This document shows positions 18,301-29,488 of a DNA stretch of 64,000 nt, one piece after another. Below the pieces are notes generated by a model. That model made no database searches, was not told where the DNA came from, and worked only from the letters and a program-made list of their open reading frames with translations. Source of the stretch: Streptomyces sp. HUAS ZL42 (GTDB taxonomy: Bacteria; Actinomycetota; Actinomycetes; Streptomycetales; Streptomycetaceae); NCBI RefSeq assembly GCF_040782645.1, contig NZ_CP160403.1, forward strand, positions 6,545,001 to 6,609,000, written 5' to 3'. Every line of letters starts with the position of its first letter. Position 1 is the first letter of the stretch. The translations under genes and the position numbers were made by a program.

Positions 18301-18464
18301 GCGACTCGGTCACCGGCTCCTTCTCGGCCAACGGGACCACCTGGACCACGGTGGGTACGGCGACGCTGACCGGTGCGAACAGCGCCTTGGACGCGGGCAT
18401 GTTCTTCAGTGCTCACGGCGGAGCGCCCGGCACCGCGAAGTTCAGCCAGTTCTCCGTGAGCTGA
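15306..18464 (+). CDS. Secreted GH141-like parallel beta-helix protein with tandem C-terminal modules
   Basis: A 1052-residue exported protein. The signal peptide ends VPASAATS. Residues 45-700 form a right-handed parallel beta-helix of the type seen in GH141, a family with alpha-L-fucosidase and xylanase members (LHVSPNGTGTACSTSQ, then GTYRLTAPLTF). Short N-rich coils repeat (NKNITLSNNLIHDV, NNHITDNYLHDI, NNYYGFYHDEG). Two tandem modules of about 165 residues end the protein; each has HDD.Y, a DNTN.WxKAG segment and DGYLD, and resembles DUF1349/concanavalin-like folds. The start at 15306 has GGAAGG 6 nt upstream. It shares its promoter/operator with the fucose operon, which favours a fucoside substrate. 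Substrate assignment is inference. Confidence 0.75.
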   Translation: MRPTRSRAALRDRLRPCLAALALLTASAGAVVAQAVPASAATSATLHVSPNGTGTACSTSQPCSLTQAKTNVRAMNNSMTGDIVVEVADGTYRLTAPLTFTAADSGTGGYSVVWKAALGARPVITGAQRATGWTLHDSAKNIWQAGVGTGFDTRQLYVDGVLATRARSSISRADLTATTSGYTFTNTALNYLNNLATPSRTEIHGIGSFTDRYAPVSGISNGTITMEQPAWDDNTFGYDTLTKPFRSAALYIENAYELLDAAGEWYLDTSSGTLYYKPLAGQNMSTADVEVPKLESLVDVGGSYASPATHITFSGLQFSGTSWLGPSTHGYASQQTGAYLTGTWDRPSDALTSCQGGCPLFEATRPHWDQMPAAVQVSAADHITFTGNRFTQLGQVGLGIGQDANAHATGVGLGADTVTATGNVFTQDAGGGIVVGGLQADAHHPSDSRMTNKNITLSNNLIHDVAIDYRDMSAILATYVNGATISHNEVYNLPYSGLTIGYGWGVNDPGGSQDYVNRGLYDYQPVYTTPTTAANNHITDNYLHDIMQQMNDGGCLYTLSASPGSTFERNYCHSNNNYYGFYHDEGSRNFTDTNNVFRNVGRWAHQNGSSTNNTGALTLQDNWSTTPSTNVFDGGRGDVVSGTVVVSDGNWPSGARTVMDNAGIQPQYRPLTTDPVTAPYSSYSSTPALTGQSGGSFTVTDAGADIWGAGGQHDDAYGTAYLANSAVAGTSVIARVDNIDNTNGWAKAGVVLRNSLTGNGSSPGYVVAAATPSHGVCFQWDSTADGYLDQLSCTSSTVKAPVWVRLTRTATQVSAFYSTDGSSFTQIGSAVTLPSMAATQDAGVIHSAHSTTVGSAAFSNLRIVTSPFKAYGSIPAAVGQSQGVTSLTNAGIDVWATSALHDDDYSAAYQSGVAGTSSTVTVHVDSQDNTNAWGKAGLMLRNDITGTGSSTGYVVLVATPGKGITLSSDSDSDGYLDSNTTKTGTAAIAPVWLRLVRNGDSVTGSFSANGTTWTTVGTATLTGANSALDAGMFFSAHGGAPGTAKFSQFSVS

Positions 18465-18474
18465 CGAAGCGGAT

Positions 18475-18513
18475 CTGAGTGACCGTTGGCGGATCCCGCC
18501 ACCGGTCACTCAG
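18475..18513 (+). terminator. Rho-independent terminator after the first beta-helix gene
   Basis: CTGAGTGACCG and CGGTCACTCAG pair, extended inside by TGGCGG/CCGCCA around an ATC loop, and TTCTT follows. The remaining 245 nt up to the next gene show no open gene. Confidence 0.9.
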
Positions 18514-18759
18514 TTCTTCCGAGGACTGCCCGTGCCGGGCAGGCTCCCACGCCGCGTCCCTGACGAGGGAAGCTCGCACCGCTTCTGTCGCTGCGAAGTC
18601 ACCCCCGATCCGCGAGGTTGTGCCGCTCACCGACGCTCCTGAGCCCTCGGGACGCTCGAGGCCGGACGCTGAAGATCCACGTCAACCGCACTGACAACAC
18701 CCCCGGAGCCGCCACATGAACACTTTCCCGACCGTCCGCACCAGCAGGAGGGGGAGACG

Positions 18760-21700
18760 ATGAAGCCCGTCACCTCCACCATCCGCAAGCTGTCAGCAGT
18801 GCTTGCGACGGCTCTCCCCGCGGTGCTGCTGACCTCCCTCACGACGCCGACCCCGGCCTCGGCCGCCACCCAGGCGACGTACTACGTCGCCCCCAACGGC
18901 AGCGACACCAACGCCGGGACGATTACGGCACCGTTCAAGACCCTGCAGCACGCCCGGGACGTCGTGCGCACGGTGAACAACAACATGACCGGGGACATCA
19001 ACGTCCTTCTCCGCGGCGGCACCTACCCGGTGAGCAGCACGATCAACTTCACCTCGGCCGACTCCGGCACCAACGGGCACCAGATCGTGTACGCCGCCTA
19101 CCCGGGCGAGAAGCCGGTCCTGGACGGGGGCGTTCAGCTGTCCGGCTGGACCCAGCACAGCGGGAACATCTGGAAGGCCACCCTCAACCGCGACAACAAG
19201 CTCCGCGCCCTCTACGTCAACGGCAAGCGCGCCCAGATGGCCTCGAAGACGATCAACACGGCCGGATGCTACGGGACCTACACCGTCACGGCCGGCCAGG
19301 CTCCCTGGGCCTGGGAGTCGGGTTCGCAGTGCGACGGGGCCAAGTACAGCCTCTCCGACCTGCCGGCCATCGCGTCCAACCAGGACGACGTCGAGATCGT
19401 GTCGGCCACGACCTGGACCACGGCCATCGTGGGCGTCCGTCAGATCACCACGAGCTCGGACGGCGCCAACCGCGTGGCCCTGTTCCAGCAGCCGGGTGCG
19501 GCCATCGCCCAGGCAGCGCCGTACGGCCCGTTCAAAGTCGGTGGCAGTCATACGTTCATGAACGCGTACGAGTTCTTGGACAAGCCGGGCGAGTTCTACT
19601 TCAACAAGACCACCCACACGCTGTACTACTACAAGTCCAGCTCCGAGGACATGACCACGGCGAAGGTCTTCGCGCCGAACAGCGTGTCCACTCTCCTCAA
19701 GATCGCCGGCACGTCGAGGACCGACCACGCGCGGAACATCACGTTCTCCGGGCTCACGGTCGAGCACTCCGACTGGAACCTGGTCAATGTCGCTGGCTCC
19801 GTCTTCCGGCAGAGTCAGCAGGGCAACACCGTCTCGACCGTGTACGCGAGGAAGAACTTCCACGCCTACACCTACCGCAACGTCGACCTGCCGCCGGGCA
19901 TCATCCAGATCGAGAACGCCGACGGCATCACCCTGCGGCGCAACACGGTGCAGCACACGGGCGCCGACGGAATCACCCTGGCCAACGACGTGACCGACTC
20001 GCAGCTGACCGGCAACGTCACGAATGACATAGCCGGCTCCGCGATCACCGTGGGGCACCCCCAGCACGTGTACATCGGGGACTACACCTCGACCAACAAC
20101 GAGAAGTACCCGGTGAACGTCGAGGGAGTCTGCAAGAACATCTCGATCACGAACAACTACCTCTACGAAAGCGGGGCGTTGTTCGAGGCCTCCAGCCCCG
20201 TGTCGGCGTACTTCGTGGACTCCCTGTCCGTGGAGCACAACCGGATCGAGAAGTCCCCGTGGGCGGGCATCACGCTCGGCTGGGGATGGTGGAACTTCGA
20301 CGGTTCGACGAACTCCATCAATCCCGGGAACCCGACCACCACGGCGAAGAACAACACCATCAGGTACAACCAGCTCCTCGACACGATGCAGGTGCTCGGC
20401 GACTCCGCTCCCATCTACACGCTGGGCAGCCAGCCGGGAACGGAGATCAGCGGCAACTACATCAAGGGCGTCCCTGCCGGCCACAAGTACGGCCTGCACC
20501 CCGATGAAGGCTCCGCCTTCATCAACTACCACGACAACGTGTTCGACGTCGACCCGGGCCTGGCGTACACCGTCAACTCCGGCACCTGGGGCCGGCAGCA
20601 CGACCTGAGCATCACCAACAACTACGGCACCGTCAACAAGATCGCCGGCAGGAACGTCCCGAACAGCACGATCCAGGACGTGCGGGGGTACGGGGACAAC
20701 GTGTGGCCGTCGCAGGCGTACAGCATCGCCCTGAACGCGGGTCTGGAGGACGCCTACAAGAACCTCGTCCCCCAGAGCAGAGTGGCTCTCCAGGACTACA
20801 CCCTGCCCGCGAGCACGTTCGCCGGCACGGGCGTGATGACCATTCCGGTGCGCAGCCCCGCAGACGCGACCAAGACGCTCTGGCTGGCTCCCTCCGGTAC
20901 GACGACGTTCGCCGCCGGTCCCACCATGACCAGCGCGAGCGGCACCTCGACGAGCATCAGAGTCCCGCAGGCGGTGGGTGACTACCGGCTCTACGTCGTG
21001 GACGCCCAGGGGAACGCGTCCGCCGCGTCGAACGCCCTCGTGCGGCAGCGCTGGAACCACGTCGACGACAAGGCCGCGGGCGTGACCTACTCCGGGACCT
21101 GGTCGAACTGGAACGACACGAGGGACATGAACGGGTCCGAGAAGGTCACGAGCACCGCGGGCAACTACGCCGAGTTCTCGTTCACCGGCTCGGGCGTGCG
21201 GTACCTCAGCATGACGCAGCCGAACATGGGCAAGGTGGACGTCTACATCGACGGCACCCTGACCCAGGCGGGCATCGACGCCTACGCCCCGACGGTGACG
21301 AAGCAGGTGCCGCTGTTCGAGAAGACAAACCTGGCCGCGGGCCCGCACACGATCAGGGTGGTGTGCACCGGGACGAAGAACACCGCCTCCTCCAGCACCG
21401 TCTGCGCGGTGGACGCGTTCGCCTCCATCCAGTTCCCCGCGACGAACGCCAACTACAAGATGGTCAACAAGAGCAGCAACAAGGCGGTCGATGTGTCAGG
21501 CGGATCGCTGACCGCCGGAGCCAACATCATCCAGTGGACCGACACCGGAGCCGGGAACCAGAACTGGCGCTTCGTCCCTGTGGGTGACGGCAGTTACAAG
21601 GTCGTCAGCCGGAACAGTGCCCTGCTCATGGACGTCAGCGGTGCTTCCACCGCGGACGGCGCGTCCATCATCCAGTCGTCCGACACCAACGCCGCGAACC

Positions 21701-21858
21701 AGCACTGGACACTGGTCGCCACCGGAACCGGCTACTACAAGATCAAGAACGTGAACAGCGACAAGGTGCTCGACGTGTCCTCGGGAGGCACTCAACTCGT
21801 CCAGACGACGGACACGAACGCCGACAGCCAGCTGTGGAAGGTGGTGAACGTGGACTGA
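18760..21858 (+). CDS. Secreted GH141-like beta-helix protein with ricin-type lectin domain
   Basis: A 1032-residue exported protein, paralogous to the preceding one in its N-terminal half (YYVAPNGSDTNAGTI; GTYPVSSTINFTSADSGTNGH; IVYAAYPGEKPVLDGG). The signal peptide ends PASAAT. The beta-helix spans about residues 35-680. A jelly-roll-like module (WNHVDDKAAGVTYSGTW to DAFASI) covers about 765-890. A ricin B-type beta-trefoil (CBM13-like) fills the last 140 residues, with three QxW-type repeats (NQNW, NQHW, SQLW). The ribosome-binding site AGGAGG is 8-9 nt upstream. The fucose-type operator was not found upstream, so its control may differ. A plant cell wall fucoside or pectin side chain is the likely target, by family and context only. 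Confidence 0.75.
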   Translation: MKPVTSTIRKLSAVLATALPAVLLTSLTTPTPASAATQATYYVAPNGSDTNAGTITAPFKTLQHARDVVRTVNNNMTGDINVLLRGGTYPVSSTINFTSADSGTNGHQIVYAAYPGEKPVLDGGVQLSGWTQHSGNIWKATLNRDNKLRALYVNGKRAQMASKTINTAGCYGTYTVTAGQAPWAWESGSQCDGAKYSLSDLPAIASNQDDVEIVSATTWTTAIVGVRQITTSSDGANRVALFQQPGAAIAQAAPYGPFKVGGSHTFMNAYEFLDKPGEFYFNKTTHTLYYYKSSSEDMTTAKVFAPNSVSTLLKIAGTSRTDHARNITFSGLTVEHSDWNLVNVAGSVFRQSQQGNTVSTVYARKNFHAYTYRNVDLPPGIIQIENADGITLRRNTVQHTGADGITLANDVTDSQLTGNVTNDIAGSAITVGHPQHVYIGDYTSTNNEKYPVNVEGVCKNISITNNYLYESGALFEASSPVSAYFVDSLSVEHNRIEKSPWAGITLGWGWWNFDGSTNSINPGNPTTTAKNNTIRYNQLLDTMQVLGDSAPIYTLGSQPGTEISGNYIKGVPAGHKYGLHPDEGSAFINYHDNVFDVDPGLAYTVNSGTWGRQHDLSITNNYGTVNKIAGRNVPNSTIQDVRGYGDNVWPSQAYSIALNAGLEDAYKNLVPQSRVALQDYTLPASTFAGTGVMTIPVRSPADATKTLWLAPSGTTTFAAGPTMTSASGTSTSIRVPQAVGDYRLYVVDAQGNASAASNALVRQRWNHVDDKAAGVTYSGTWSNWNDTRDMNGSEKVTSTAGNYAEFSFTGSGVRYLSMTQPNMGKVDVYIDGTLTQAGIDAYAPTVTKQVPLFEKTNLAAGPHTIRVVCTGTKNTASSSTVCAVDAFASIQFPATNANYKMVNKSSNKAVDVSGGSLTAGANIIQWTDTGAGNQNWRFVPVGDGSYKVVSRNSALLMDVSGASTADGASIIQSSDTNAANQHWTLVATGTGYYKIKNVNSDKVLDVSSGGTQLVQTTDTNADSQLWKVVNVD

Positions 21859-21882
21859 TCCGGTACGCCACCACGTACCGCG

Positions 21883-21922
21883 CACCCTGCCCGGCAGCCC
21901 CAGTGAGCTGCCGGGCGGGGTG
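21883..21922 (+). terminator. Terminator after the second beta-helix gene
   Basis: A long stem (CACCCTGCCCGGCAGC against GCTGCCGGGCGGGGTG) closes a short loop, and CTTCT follows. One mismatch interrupts the stem. Confidence 0.85.
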
Positions 21923-21944
21923 TCTTCTGCTCCGGGGCCTGTCT

Positions 21945-22365
21945 CAGGCCGGGGCTGTGCCCTCTACTACGGCATCACCAGCACGTTCGGGTACTCGCCC
22001 GGCGTGGCCGTGCTGCACTCGAAGGACCTGGTCAACTGGCGCACTCGGTGGCGCGGTGGGTGATCTCACCCGTATCGGGCCGGAGTTGAACTGGGACCGG
22101 ATGAACCGCTACGGCCGTGGTGTGTGGGCCGGGGCCCTCCGCTATCACGCGGGCCGGTACTGGGTGTACTTCAACACCCCCGACGAGGGCTTCTTCATGA
22201 CGTCGGCCCCCTCGCCGGCCGGGCCGTGGGATCCGCTGACGGCGGTATGGCGGACCTCCGGCAGGGCTACCTGGTCGCCACGCACTACTCGGACAGCTAC
22301 AAGATCAACCTGTTCAATCTGTCCGCGGACGGCAAGTCGCTGGACTCCAAAAGACACGGCTGAGC
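21945..22365 (+). pseudogene. Decayed GH43 glycosidase fragment
   Basis: Three frame-broken pieces match family 43 glycosidases in order: YYGITSTFGYSPGVAVLHSKD (frame of 21959), GDLTRIGPELNWDRMNRYGRG to GPWDPLTAVWRTSG (shifted frame), and RQGYLVATHYSDSYKINLFN (shifted again). The N-terminus with the first catalytic Asp and the whole C-terminal half are missing. Family 43 enzymes are usually arabinofuranosidases or xylosidases. It ends where an IS5-type remnant begins. Confidence 0.65.
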
Positions 22366-22444
22366 GTCGTCGCTGTCCCAGCGATCTGTCCGATACCCGC
22401 TGGGAGTTGGTCGAACCGATCCTGACCGCCCGGCGGGCCGAACC
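22362..22444 (+). mobile_element. IS5-type transposase N-terminal remnant
   Basis: The translation RRRCPSDLSDTRWELVEPIL matches the first residues of IS5-family transposases common in Streptomyces. Only about 28 codons remain. It sits exactly between a truncated GH43 and a truncated GH51 gene, so it likely marks the deletion that removed both missing halves. Confidence 0.65.
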
Positions 22445-22457
22445 ACGGCCGCCATCT

Positions 22458-23054
22458 TCATCGCTCCGGCCGTACGGGCGCCAGCTTGCCGTAGTCGTCG
22501 GCGTTCAGGAAACCGGTCTGCCAGGGCCCGTCCATCTCGTTGCCGAGACACCACATGCGGATGTTGTGCGGCTCCGGCGTGCCGTTGGCGATACGCAGGT
22601 CCGAAAGCGCCGTACCGGAGGGGTGGTTGGCGTATTCGAGCAGGTCCAGGGCGGGCAGGATGCCGCGGGTGCCGAGGTTCACCGCCAGCATCATCTCGGA
22701 GTCGGTGAGCTTGAGCCAGCGGGCGAACTCGTCCAGGCCGACCTGGTTCGACTCCAGCGAATGCCAGGCGAGGTCGCGGCGGACCGGGCGCTTGTCGCGT
22801 GGGCCGACCGAGTCCTCCCAGCGGAAGCCGGAGACGAAGTTGCCGCCGGGGTAGCGGACGGTCCTGGTGCCCAGCTCTCTGACCAGTTCGACGACGTCCA
22901 TACGGAACCCGTCGTCGTTCGCGCTCGGGTGTTCCGGCTCGTAGAGCCCGGTGTACACGCAGCGGCCGAGGTGTTCGACGAACGAGCCGAAGGTGCGGCG
23001 TCGGACAGGAGCGATGACGGCCTGCTTGTCGAGAGTGACGTGGGCGCGGGGCAA
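22458..23054 (-). pseudogene. GH51 alpha-L-arabinofuranosidase, C-terminally truncated
   Basis: About 198 residues of a family normally about 500 long. It shows the GH51 N-terminus (FGSFVEHLGRCVYTGLYEPEHP, shortened here to its ends), RTVRYPGGNFVSGFRWEDSVG, AVNLGTRG, and WCLGNEMDGPWQTG, which contains the acid/base Glu of the GNE motif. It then ends abruptly after DDYGKLAP in an unrelated VRPER tail at the IS5 remnant. The nucleophile half is missing. The proposed TTG start at 23054 has AAGGA 8 nt upstream. It is the last gene of the LacI-controlled operon. Confidence 0.8.
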
Positions 23055-23101
23055 TGCAGTGGTCCTTCGCGGTTCAGGAGGGGTGTGGGGCAGCGAACGC
23101 G

Positions 23102-23980
23102 TTACTTGACGGCGGCTGCGGTCAGGCCCTTGCGCCAGAACCGCTGGAGGCTGACGAAGGCGATGAGCAGAGGGATCAGTGACAGGAACGCACCGGTGAT
23201 CGGCAGCAGCGGCGGCACTCCGTTGGCGAACTCCGCGCGCCACTGCACCAGACCCACCGTGACGGGCTGCAGTGAGGGGGTGTTGAGCATGAGCGAGGGC
23301 AGCAGGTAGTTGTTCCAGATGGCGACGAACTGGAACAGGAAGACGGTCACCAGGGCCGGGGACATCAGCGGCAGGGCGATCCGGAAGAAGGTGCGCCGTT
23401 CGCCTGCTCCGTCGAGCCTTGCGGCCTCGAGGAGTTCGTCCGGGACGGACGCCGCGGCGAAGATCCGGCACAGGTAGACGCCGAACGGGCTGACACAGCT
23501 GGGCAGCAGCACCGACCAGTAGGAGTTGGTGATGTCCAGCTTGGCCATGAGCAGGAACAGCGGCAGGGCGAACATCGGCGCCGGGATGAGGACCGAGGCG
23601 AGGATGACGTTGAACACGCTTTCGCGGCCGCGGAAGGTGAACTTGGAGAGCGCGTAGCCGGCCATCGCGGACAGCAGGGTGCCGACGGTGGCGCCGACCA
23701 GGCTGTACAGCGCGCTGTTGGCGAGCCAGGTGGAGAAGATGCCGCCCTCGAAGCTGAACACGTTCCTGATGTTGGTGACCAGGTCGAAGTGGGAGAACCA
23801 CAGGGGCATACCGGTGTAGAGGTAGCCCGATTCCTTGGTCGAGGAGACGAACAGCCACCACAGCGGGATCAGCGTGTACAGGGCCATCAGGCCCAGTACG
23901 CCGTTGACGACGGCCTTGCTCGCGATGTCGGCGCGGCGGCGGGCGGGCCGGGTCGGTCGGCCGGCCGAAATCACGCTCAT
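23102..23980 (-). CDS. Sugar ABC transporter permease (MalG type), galactoside operon
   Basis: A 292-residue CUT1 permease with six predicted helices and an EAA loop (LLEAARLDGAGERRTFFRIALPLM) near residue 195. LIPLWWLFVSSTKESGYLY follows helix 1. The start overlaps the upstream permease stop (ATGA). It works with the next two genes to import a galactoside or arabinoside. No ATPase is encoded nearby. Confidence 0.88.
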   Translation of the reverse strand: MSVISAGRPTRPARRRADIASKAVVNGVLGLMALYTLIPLWWLFVSSTKESGYLYTGMPLWFSHFDLVTNIRNVFSFEGGIFSTWLANSALYSLVGATVGTLLSAMAGYALSKFTFRGRESVFNVILASVLIPAPMFALPLFLLMAKLDITNSYWSVLLPSCVSPFGVYLCRIFAAASVPDELLEAARLDGAGERRTFFRIALPLMSPALVTVFLFQFVAIWNNYLLPSLMLNTPSLQPVTVGLVQWRAEFANGVPPLLPITGAFLSLIPLLIAFVSLQRFWRKGLTAAAVK

Positions 23981-24957
23981 GCCATCGCTCCCTTGCGCTG
24001 GTTGTACTTGAGGAATCCGAACGAGAGCACGAGGGTGATCAACGCGAGAATGACGGACTGGGCGGCCGCCAGGTTCTGGCCGCCCACGTCCATGGCCACG
24101 GTCGTGTTCATGATCGGGGAGAACTTCGGGTCGACGCCCGGGATGCGCGCGCCGACCAAGACGGCCGGTTCGGTGTACATCTGCGCCGTGCCGATGATGG
24201 AGAAGACCGTGGTGAGCACCAGCGCGGGACGCACCAGCGGGATCTTCACCGCCCATGCCAGGCGCCATCCGGTGCAGCCGTCGAGCGCGGCGGCCTCCAT
24301 CACCTCGGCCGGGATCGTCTGCAGCGCGGAGTAGATGATCAGCATGTTGTAGCCGGTCCAGCCCCACGTGATCATGTGCCCGATCGAGACCGGAACCCAG
24401 GACGGCGACAGGAAGTCGGTGTCGATCCCGATGTGGGACAGCGGTTCGGTGAACGGCGAGAGGTCTTTGACCAGGAGGAAGGACCACATCAGCGCGGCGA
24501 TCGCACCCGGCAGCGCGTAGGGCAGGAAGAACGTGAGCCGGAAGGTCTTGCGCAGTCGGGCCGAGCGGGAGTCGAGCAGGAGCGCGAGCAGGAGGGCCAG
24601 ACCCAGCATGATCGGGACCTGGACGCAGCCGAAGAGCACGACCCGGACGATCGACGCGACGAAGTCGTGGTCGCCGAAGGCGTCGGTGTAGTTGGACAGC
24701 CCCGTGAACTCACTGGACTGCGCACCGCCGAACAGCCCGGCGCGGCGGACGGTGAAGAAGCTCTGGTATATCGCGTAGCCGATCGGCGCGACCATCATGG
24801 TCACAAAGAGGACCGCGAACGGAGCCAGGAAACCCGACGCGGTCAACGCGCTGCGGCGGCCGGCGCGCAGCGGCCGACCGGCGGGGGAGGCGCGGCGGGT
24901 GACCGCGGGCGCCGACCGCGGCGGTGACGCGGTCCGGGTGCTGCTGGGACTGCTCAT
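23977..24957 (-). CDS. Sugar ABC transporter permease (MalF type), galactoside operon
   Basis: A 326-residue CUT1 permease. A basic, serine-rich cytosolic N-terminus of about 35 residues precedes helix 1 (SGFLAPFAVLFVTMMVAPIGY). The EAA motif (VMEAAALDGCTGWRLAWAVKIPLV) lies near residue 235. It follows the binding protein by 100 nt and overlaps the second permease by 4 nt. Confidence 0.88.
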   Translation of the reverse strand: MSSPSSTRTASPPRSAPAVTRRASPAGRPLRAGRRSALTASGFLAPFAVLFVTMMVAPIGYAIYQSFFTVRRAGLFGGAQSSEFTGLSNYTDAFGDHDFVASIVRVVLFGCVQVPIMLGLALLLALLLDSRSARLRKTFRLTFFLPYALPGAIAALMWSFLLVKDLSPFTEPLSHIGIDTDFLSPSWVPVSIGHMITWGWTGYNMLIIYSALQTIPAEVMEAAALDGCTGWRLAWAVKIPLVRPALVLTTVFSIIGTAQMYTEPAVLVGARIPGVDPKFSPIMNTTVAMDVGGQNLAAAQSVILALITLVLSFGFLKYNQRKGAMA

Positions 24958-25057
24958 GGAAACCTCGCTGGGCGGTTCGTCGTCAGGGAGCGGATCCCCG
25001 CGGCGTCGGATACGGGCGGCCGCGGGAATCCATCGGGGCGGCGGGTGTCCCGCTGCC

Positions 25058-26362
25058 TCAGTTGGTCACCGACAGTCCGAGCTTCTTGATCGCGGCGACC
25101 GTCGAGGCCTGGACCTTGGTGACCGCGTCCGGCAGGGTGCCCTGACCGATGGCACCGGTGAAGTCCGTCTCGACCTGCTGGAAGGTCGGGCCGTTGGTCC
25201 AGGTGCTGGGCACCTGCGCGGCGGAGGCCTTGTACACGTCACCGACCTTCTGACCGCCGAAGAACGGGTCACCGCCCGTGAGCGACGGGTCGTCCTGTCC
25301 GGCCTTCGACGCCGGGTACAGCCCGCTTTCGATGCCCGTCTTCACGGCCTGCGGGTCACTGGACAGAAAATCGGCGAACTGCACTGCTTCGCGGGGCGTC
25401 TTGCAGCCGGTCATCACCGAGGTGGCCGAGCCGCCGCTGCTGGCGCTCTTGCCGTCGCCGGCCTCCCAGGTCGGCATCGGGGCGACCCTCCACTTGCCGG
25501 CCTCGCCCTTCAGGTCCGACTTCAGACCGCCTGCGGCCCAGGCCGCGCCGACGAACGTCAGCACCTTGCCCGCTTCGGAGGCCTTGTTGAACTGCGGGTC
25601 CCAGGCGCTGCCGTGCTTCGCCACCAGACCCTGGTCCTTCAGGTCCTGCCAGTAGGAGGCGACCTTGCGGGTGCCGGGGTTGTCGATGCTGACGGTCCAG
25701 CTGTCTCCCTGGGTTGAGTACCAGGACTGACCGGTCTGCAGGGTGAAGGACGCCAAACCGCTGGCGTCGCCGAGTATGGTGCCGAACTTCACACTGGGGT
25801 CGGCGGCGGTGACCTTCTCGGCGTCGGCCTTGTACTCGGCCCAGGTGGCCGGCGGCTTGCTGATGCCGTACTTGGCGAACAGGTCCTTGCGGTAGAAGAG
25901 GACCATCGGGCCGACGTCCACCGGAACCCCGTAGATCTTGTCGCCGACGCTGGAGGCGGAGACGGCCGACGGGACGTACTTGTCCATGTCGGCGCTCGCG
26001 TACTTCGTGATGTCCATGATCGTGTTCTTCACGAGCATCGACGGGATGGTCTGGTACTCGATCTGGGCCAGACACGGGCCCTTGCCGGCGGTGATCGCGT
26101 TGCTGATCTGGGTGTAGCCGCCCTTGGGGCCCGACGGGATCTTCTTGAAGGTGACCTTGATGTCCGGGTGGGCGGCGTTCCACTGGTCGACGATCTTCTC
26201 GTAGCCGGCCCAGCCCCAGAACTCCATGCTCACCGGCCCGCCCTGGCCCGATCCCTCGGCGGAGTCGTTCTTGTCGCTGCTGCACGCGCCGACGCCGAGT
26301 GCCATGATGGCCGCGGTGGCGAGCGCCAGGAGCCTGCGGGTGCGTATGGTGGTGCGGTCCAT
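25058..26362 (-). CDS. Sugar ABC transporter substrate-binding lipoprotein, galactoside operon
   Basis: A 434-residue extracellular binding protein. The signal peptide carries a lipobox (ALGVGACSS). Typical family 1 segments are MEFWGWAGYEKIVDQWNAAHP, LFYRKDLFAKYGISKPPATW and NKASEAGKVLTFVGAAWAAG. The ATG at 26362 is preferred because the residues before it have no signal-like character; AAGGG lies about 11 nt upstream, which is rather far. It lies between the beta-galactosidase and the permeases. Ligand by context: a beta-galactoside or arabinogalacto-oligosaccharide. Confidence 0.87.
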   Translation of the reverse strand: MDRTTIRTRRLLALATAAIMALGVGACSSDKNDSAEGSGQGGPVSMEFWGWAGYEKIVDQWNAAHPDIKVTFKKIPSGPKGGYTQISNAITAGKGPCLAQIEYQTIPSMLVKNTIMDITKYASADMDKYVPSAVSASSVGDKIYGVPVDVGPMVLFYRKDLFAKYGISKPPATWAEYKADAEKVTAADPSVKFGTILGDASGLASFTLQTGQSWYSTQGDSWTVSIDNPGTRKVASYWQDLKDQGLVAKHGSAWDPQFNKASEAGKVLTFVGAAWAAGGLKSDLKGEAGKWRVAPMPTWEAGDGKSASSGGSATSVMTGCKTPREAVQFADFLSSDPQAVKTGIESGLYPASKAGQDDPSLTGGDPFFGGQKVGDVYKASAAQVPSTWTNGPTFQQVETDFTGAIGQGTLPDAVTKVQASTVAAIKKLGLSVTN

Positions 26363-26430
26363 GTGAGGGAAACCCTTCGTGACGGGGACTGACTTTGCTG
26401 GACTGTCGGTGGGCGGGCGGCCAGGCCCGC

Positions 26431-29415
<2,985 letters not shown>

Positions 29416-29488
29416 TCAAAATGCCCCGTGGTGGCGGGAGATGGCTGGAAAGGACTGCGCCGGCGGCTATGGGGTGTGCCGTGGCAGG

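Noticed and set aside
16245-18509. A 754-residue antisense frame through the first beta-helix gene
   Set aside because: Repeated Gly/Val/Arg composition and lack of a ribosome site show it is a codon-bias shadow of the real gene. The same holds for the long antisense frames at 18793-21348 and 33708-36545.
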